In this document: piece by piece, positions 58,255 through 64,000 of the stretch
Layout: every line of letters starts with the position of its first letter
How positions within the stretch are numbered: the first letter of the stretch is position 1
Origin: Aegilops tauschii subsp. strangulata
Lineage: Eukaryota > Streptophyta > Magnoliopsida > Poales > Poaceae
Assembly: GCF_002575655.3 (NCBI RefSeq)
Contig: NC_053035.3
Coordinates: 87,569,322 to 87,633,321 of the forward strand
Direction of reading: 5' to 3'
DNA: 64,000 bases
The notes under the pieces: model-generated
Seen by the model: only the letters and a program-made list of their open reading frames with translations
The model's database searches: none
Told to the model about the DNA's origin: nothing
Position numbers and translations under genes: made by a program

Positions 58255-59961
58255 TGAAGGAAATATGCCCTAGAGGCAATAATAAAGTTGTTATTTTATA
58301 TTTCCTTATATCATGATAAATGTTTATTATTCATGCTAGAATTGTATTAACCGGAAACTTGATGCATGTGTGAATACATAGACAAAACAAAGTGTCCCTA
58401 GTATGCCTCTACTTGACTAGCTCGTTAACCAAAGATGGTTAAGTTTCCTAACCATAGACATGTGTTGTCATTTGATGAACGGGATCACATCATTAGGAGA
58501 ATGATGTGATGGACAAGACCCATCCGTTAGCTTAGCACGATGATCGTTTAGTTTGTTGCTATTGCTTTCTTCATGACTTATACATGTTCCTATGACTATG
58601 AGATTATGCAACTCCCGAATACCGGTGGAATACTTAGTGTGCTATCAAACATCACAACGTAACTGGGTGATTACAAAGATGCTCTACAGGTGTCTCCGAT
58701 GGTGTTTGTTGATTTGGCATAGATCAAGATTAGGATTTGTCACTCCGATTGTCGGAGAGGTATCTTTGGGCCCTCTCGGTAATGCACATCAGTATAAGCC
58801 TTGCAAGCAATGTGACTAATGAGTTAGTTGCGGGATGATGCATTACGGAACGCGTAAAGAGACTTTCCGGTAACGTGATTGAACTAGGTATGGTGATACC
58901 GATGATCGAATCTGGGACAAGTAACACACCGATGACAAAGGGAACAACGTATGTTGTTATGCGGTTTGACCGATAAAGATCTTCGTAGAATATGTAGGAG
59001 CCAATATGAGCATCCAGGTTCCGCTATTGGTTATTGACCGGAGATGTGTCTCGGTCATGTCTACGTAGTTCTCAAACCCGTAGGGTTCGCACGCTTAACG
59101 TTCGATGAAGATTTGTATTATGAGTTATGTGATTTGATGTACCTAAGGTTGTTCGGAGTCCTGGATGAGATCACGGACATGATGAGGAGTCTCAAAATGG
59201 TCGAGACGTAAAGATCGATATATTGGAAGGCTATATTTCGGAGTACCAGAGAGTTACGGGAATTCGCGGGGGGTGGGGGGTCAATGGGCCTTCATGGGCC
59301 TTAGTGGAAATAGAGGGCAACAAGGAAGTGTGGGGTGCGCCCCCGCTAGGCCCAAACCGAATTGGTTTAGGGCTTTGGGGGCCGACCTCCTCTTTCCTTC
59401 TCCCCTCCTCCTCTTTCCTTCCCCTCCTAGTTGGACTAGGAAAGGGGGAACCTACTCCTAGTAGGAGTAGGATTCCCCCCTTGGGGCGCACCCTATGAGG
59501 CCGCCGGCCCCCTGCCCTAGCTCCTTTATATACGTGGCCAGGGGGCACCCAAAGACACACAAGTTGACAATTGTCTTAGCCGTGTGCGGTGCCCCCCTCC
59601 ACCATAATCCACCTCGGTCATATCGTCGTAGTGCTTAGGCGAAGCCCTGCGCCGGTAACTTCATCATCACCGTCAACACGCCATCGTGCTGACGAAGATC
59701 TCCCTCGACACTCAGCTGGATCTAGAGTTCGCGGGACGTCACCGAGCTGAACGTGTGCAGATCGCGGAGGTGCCGTACTTTCGGTGCTAGGATCAGTCGG
59801 ATCATGAAGACGTATGACTACATCAACCGCGTTGTCATAACACTTCCGCTTTCGGTCTACGAGGGTACATAGACAACACGCTCCCTTCTCGTTGCTATGC
59901 ATCACCTAGATGGATCTTGTGTGTGCGTAGGAAAATTTTGAAATTACTGCGTTCCCCAACA
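58255..59961 (+). repeat. 5' LTR of the Angela-type element
   Basis: 1,707 bp, TGAAGGAAATATGCCC...CCCCAACA; TATA motif tttatatacg near 59525. Partner in type of the solo LTR at 52748-54470. Confidence 0.93.
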
Positions 59962-59962
59962 G

Positions 59963-59975
59963 TGGCATCAGAGCC
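59963..59975 (+). other. Primer binding site of the Angela-type element
   Basis: TGGCATCAGAGCC one base after the LTR; initiator tRNA-Met type with the G-C variant usual in BARE/Angela. Confidence 0.85.
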
Positions 59976-61261
59976 AGGTCTATGCGTAGATGTTATATGC
60001 ACGAGTAGAACACAAAGAGTTGTGGGCGATAATAGCCATACTGCTTACCAGCATGTCATACTTTGATTCGGCGGTATTGTTGGACGAAGCGGCTCAGACC
60101 GACATTACATGACCGCGTTCATGAGACTGGTTCTACCGCCGTGCTTCGCACATAGGTGGCTAGTGGGTGTCTGTTTCTCCAACTTTAGTTGAATCGAGTG
60201 TGACTACGCTCGGTCCTTGTTGAAGGTTAAAACAACACACTTGATGAAAAACCGTTGTGGTTTTGATGCGTAGGTAAGAACGGTTCTTGCTAAGCCCGTA
60301 GCAGCCACGTAAAACTTGCAACAACAAAGTAGAGGACGTCTAACTTGTTTTTGCAGGGCATGTTGTGATATAATATGGTCAAGACGTGATGAGATATAAA
60401 TTGTTGTATGAGATGATCATGTTTTTGAAATTATCGGCAACTGGCAGGAGCCTTATGGTTGTCTCTTTATTGCATAAGATGCAAGTGCCATGTAACTTCT
60501 TTACTTTATCTCTATGTGATAGCAATAGTTGCAAAAGCAATAGTTGGCAAGATGACCATATTACGACACATTGATAGAGATCAAGATGATAGAGATCATG
60601 GTGTCATGCCGGTGACGATAGAGATCATGACGGTACTTTGGAGATGGAGATCAAAGGCACAAGATGATGATGGCCATATCATGTCACATATTTTGATTGC
60701 ATGTGATGTTTATCTTTTATACATCTTATTTTGCTTGGTTCGGCGGTAGCTTTATAAGATGACCCCTTACTAAAATTTCAAGGTATAAGTGTTCTCCCTG
60801 AGTATGCACCATTGCGACAGTTCTTCGTGCTGAGACACCACGTGATGATCAGGTGTGATAAGCTCTACATTCACATACAATGGGTGCAAGCCAGTTTTGC
60901 ACATGCAGAATACTCGGGTTAAACTTGACGAGCCTAGCATATGCAGATATGGCCTCGGAACACTGGAGACTGAAAGGTCGAACGTGAATCATATAGTAGA
61001 TATGATCAACATAGTGATGTTCACCATTGAAAACTACTCCATCTCACGTGATGATCGGACATGGTTTAGTTGATATGGATCACGTGATCATTTAGATGAC
61101 TGGAGGGATGTCTATCTAAGTGGGAGTTCTTAAGTAATATGATTAATTGAACTTAATTTATCATGAACTTAGTCCTGATAGTATTTGCATAACTATGTTG
61201 TAGATCAATAGCTCGCGATGTAGCTCCCCGTTTATTTTTGATATGTTCCTAGAGAGAAACT
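59976..61261 (+). other. Untranslated leader of the Angela-type element
   Basis: About 1.3 kb without supported reading frame, as expected for the long leader of this family. It should contain the packaging signal, which cannot be pinpointed by eye. Confidence 0.7.
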
Positions 61262-62000
61262 ATGTTGAAAGATGTTAGTAGCAATGATGCAGACTTGGTC
61301 CGTGATCTGAGGATTATCCTCATTGCTGCACAGAAGAATTATTTCCTTGATGCACCGCTAGATGAGAGCAGATGCACACGTTATGAACATTTGACAAAGC
61401 TCGATATGATGACTACTTAATAGTTTAGTGCACCATGCTTTACGGCTTAGAACCGGGACTTCAAAAACATTTTGAACGCCACAGAGCATATAAGATGTTC
61501 TAAGAGTGGAAATTGGTATTTCATACTCATGCCCGTGTCGAGAGGTATGAGACCTCTGACAGTACTTTGCCTACAAGATGGAGGAGAATAGCTCAACCAG
61601 TGAGCATGTGCTCAGATTGTCTGAGTACTACAATCGCTTGAATCAAGTGGGAGTTAATCTTCCAGATAAAATAGTGATTGACAGAGTTCTCTAGTCACTG
61701 TCACCAAGTTATTGGAACTTCGTGATGAACTATGATATGCAAGGGATGACGAAAACGATTCCCGAGCTCTTCGTGATGCTGAAATCGATGAAGGTAGAAA
61801 TCTAGAAAAGCATCAAATGTTGATGGTTGACAAGACCACTAGTTTCAAGTAAAAGGGCAAGGGAAAGAAAGGGAACTTCAAGAAGAATGGCAAGCAAGTT
61901 GCCACTCCCATGAAGAAGCCCAAAGCTAGACCCAAGCCTGAAACTGAGTGCTTCTACTGCAAAGGAAATGGTCACTGCAAGTGGAACTGCCCCAAATAAT
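61262..62000 (+). pseudogene. Angela-type gag, decayed
   Basis: ATG-like start at 61262 (MLKDVSSNDADLVRDLRI) followed by stops (for example TAA near 61418) and frameshifts. Recognisable pieces include AQKNYFLDAPLDESR and the CCHC knuckle CFYCKGNGHCKWNC at 61949-61990, then a TAA at about 61997. Confidence 0.82.
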
Positions 62001-62429
62001 TGGCGGATAAGAAGGATGGCAAAGTGAACAAAAGTATATTGATATACATGTTATTGATGTGTACTTTACTAGTGTTTATAGCAACCCCTCAGTATTTGAT
62101 ACTGGTTTTGTTGCTAAGAGTAGTAACTTGAAACAAGAGTTGCAAAATAAACAGAGACTAGTTAAGGGCGAGGTGACGATGTGTGTTGGAAATGATCCCA
62201 AGGTTGATAAGATCACCATCGCACACTCCTTTTACCTTCGGGATTAGTGTTGAACCTAAAATAAATGTTATTTGGTGTTTGCGATAAGCATGAATATGAT
62301 TGGATCATGTTTATTGCAATACGGTTATTCATTTAAGTCAAAGAATAATTGTTGTTCTATTTACACGAATAAAAACCTTTTATGGTCATACACTCAATGT
62401 AAATGGTTTATTGACTCTCGATCGTAGTG

Positions 62430-64000
62430 ATACACATATTCATAAATATTGAAGCCAAAAGATGCAAAGTTAATAATGATAGTGCAACTTATTTGTGGCA
62501 CTGCCGTTTAGGTCATATTGGTGTAAAGCGCATGAAGAAACTCCATGCCGATGGACTTTTGGAATCACTTGATTATGAATCATTTGATGCTTGTGAACCA
62601 TGCCTCATGGGCAAGATGACTAAGACTCCATTCTCCGGAACAATGGAGCGAGCCACTGACTTATTGGAAATAATACATACCGATGTATGCGGTCCAATGA
62701 GTGTTGAGGCTCACGGCGGGTATCATTGTTTTCTAACCTTCACAGATGATTTGAGCAGATATGTGTATATCTACTTGATGAAACACAAGTCTGAAACACT
62801 TGAAAAGTTCAAAGATTTTCAGAGTGAAGTAGAGAATCATTGTAACAAGAAAATAAAGTTACTACGATCTAATCGTAGAGGCAAATATTTGAGTTATGAG
62901 TTTGGCCTTCAATTAAAACAATGTGGAATAGTTCCACAAACTCATGCCACTTGGAACACCACAACATAATAGTGTGTCCGAACGTCATAATCGTACTTTA
63001 TTGGATATAGTGCAATCTATGATGTCTCTTACCGATTTACCACTATCATTTTAGGGTTATGCATTAGAGACAGCTGCATTCACGTTAAATAGGGCACCAT
63101 CTAAATCCGTTGAGACGACACCTTATGAACTGTGGTTTGGCAAGAAACCCAAGTTGTCCTTTCTTAAAGTTTGACGCTGCGATGCTTATGTGAAAAAGCT
63201 TCAACCTGATAAGCTCGAACCCAAATCGGAGAAATGTGTCTTCATAGGATACCCAAAAGAGACTGTTGGGTACACCTTCTATCACAGATCCGAAGGCAAT
63301 ATCTTTGTTGCTAAGAATGGATCCTTTCTGGAGAAGGAGTTTCTCTCGAAAGAAGTGAGTGGGAGGAAGGTAGAACTTGATGAGGTAATTGTACCTTCTC
63401 CCGAATTGGAAAGTATTTCTTCACTGAAATTAGTTCAAGTGATGCTTACACCAATTAGTGAGGAAGTTAATGATGATGATCATGATGCTTCGGATCAAGT
63501 TACTACCGAACCTCGTAGGTCAACCAGAGTACGTTCTGCACCAGAGTGGTATGGTAATCCTATTCCGGAGTTCATGTTACTTGACCATGACGAACCTACG
63601 AACTATGAGGGAGCGATGATGAGCCCAGATTCCGCGAAATGGCTTGAGGCCATGAAATCTGAGATGGGATCCATGTATGAGAACAAAGTGTGGACTTTGA
63701 TTGACTTGCCCGATGATCAGTGAGCCATTGATATTAATTGGATCTTCAAGAGGAAGACGGACGTTGATAGCAGTGTTACTATCTACGAAGCTAGACTTGT
63801 CGCAAAAGGTTTTCGACAAGTTCAAGGTGTTGACTACGATGAGAGTTTCTCACTCGTATCTATGCTTAAAGTCTATCCAAATCATGTTAGCAATTGCTGC
63901 ATTTAATGAAATTTGGCAAATGGATATCAAAACTGCATTCTTTAATGGATTTCTTAAAGAAGAGTTGTATATGATGCAACCAGAAGGTTTTGTCAATCTG
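62430..64000 (+). pseudogene. Angela-type pol (integrase and start of RT), decayed and truncated by the window
   Basis: Pre-integrase HHCC region (LWHCRLGHIGVKRMKKLHAD; CEPCLMGKM) is clear. The first DDE Asp is present (IHTDVCGPM near 62673). The second reads Asn (LLRSNRRGKYLS, codon AAT at 62871-62873), so the catalytic triad is broken. The Glu (SVSERHNRT) is in a shifted frame near 62975. Stops: TAG 63052, TGA 63172, TGA 63721. RT begins with INWIFKRKTD and DYDESFSLVS and leaves the window at EELYMMQPEGFVN. Confidence 0.9.

Larger units (their letters stand above)
58255..64000 (+). mobile_element. Angela/WIS/BARE-type Ty1-copia element, 5' part (runs off the window)
   Basis: 5' LTR, primer site, gag, protease-region, integrase and the beginning of RT in plus orientation. 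The left target duplication should be ccgtg (58250-58254); the right end is not in the window. The coding part is heavily decayed. Confidence 0.92.

Overview
This window looks like nuclear DNA of a Triticeae grass (wheat, Aegilops, barley or rye group). The evidence is two plant-type host genes (an F-box protein and a MATH-BTB protein) in a dense nest of retrotransposons of types typical of these genomes: an Angela/WIS/BARE-type Ty1-copia with 1.7-kb LTRs, a 14.7-kb Sirevirus-type copia, a Tat-lineage Ty3-gypsy, an Athila-like gypsy with tRNA-Asp primer site, plant L1-type LINEs and a Stowaway MITE. I see no bacterial operons, tRNA genes or CRISPR array. Names rest on recognition by eye; no database was searched.

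Layout. 1-590: probable LINE 3' tail. 612-1712: F-box coding exon without its own start codon. 2159-7053: small-LTR copia, TSD aataa, internally deleted. 8005-9057 (minus): intact MATH-BTB gene. 9778-9862 and 42603-43830: two parts of a 5'-truncated minus-strand LINE split by the Sirevirus at 9863-42602 (TSD aacac). The Sirevirus carries a hAT transposon in its 5' LTR (11225-15845, TSD ctgttatg) and a 13.4-kb Tat gypsy in its reverse transcriptase gene (20959-34366, TSD ggcgt). 44936-45040: fragment of organellar 23S rRNA. 45496-45576: Stowaway MITE. 46121-58254: plus-strand LINE with ORF1, split by a pol-less Athila-like element (46982-55603) that itself holds an Angela-type solo LTR (52748-54470). 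58255-64000: 5' LTR, gag and most of pol of an Angela-type element that runs off the window.

How it works together. Only the MATH-BTB gene, and possibly the F-box gene, look like functional host genes. The element genes are broken by stops and frameshifts, many fitting methyl-cytosine deamination. The most notable biology lies in the two extra genes carried by large retrotransposons. The Tat element carries an antisense, multi-exon gene (22435-26083) with its own TATA box, GC-rich leader and leader intron. The Sirevirus carries a sense extra gene (36749-40574), also preceded by a TATA box, GC-rich leader and leader intron. Both sit between pol and the 3' LTR, so two unrelated element lineages seem to carry separately promoted, spliced cargo genes.
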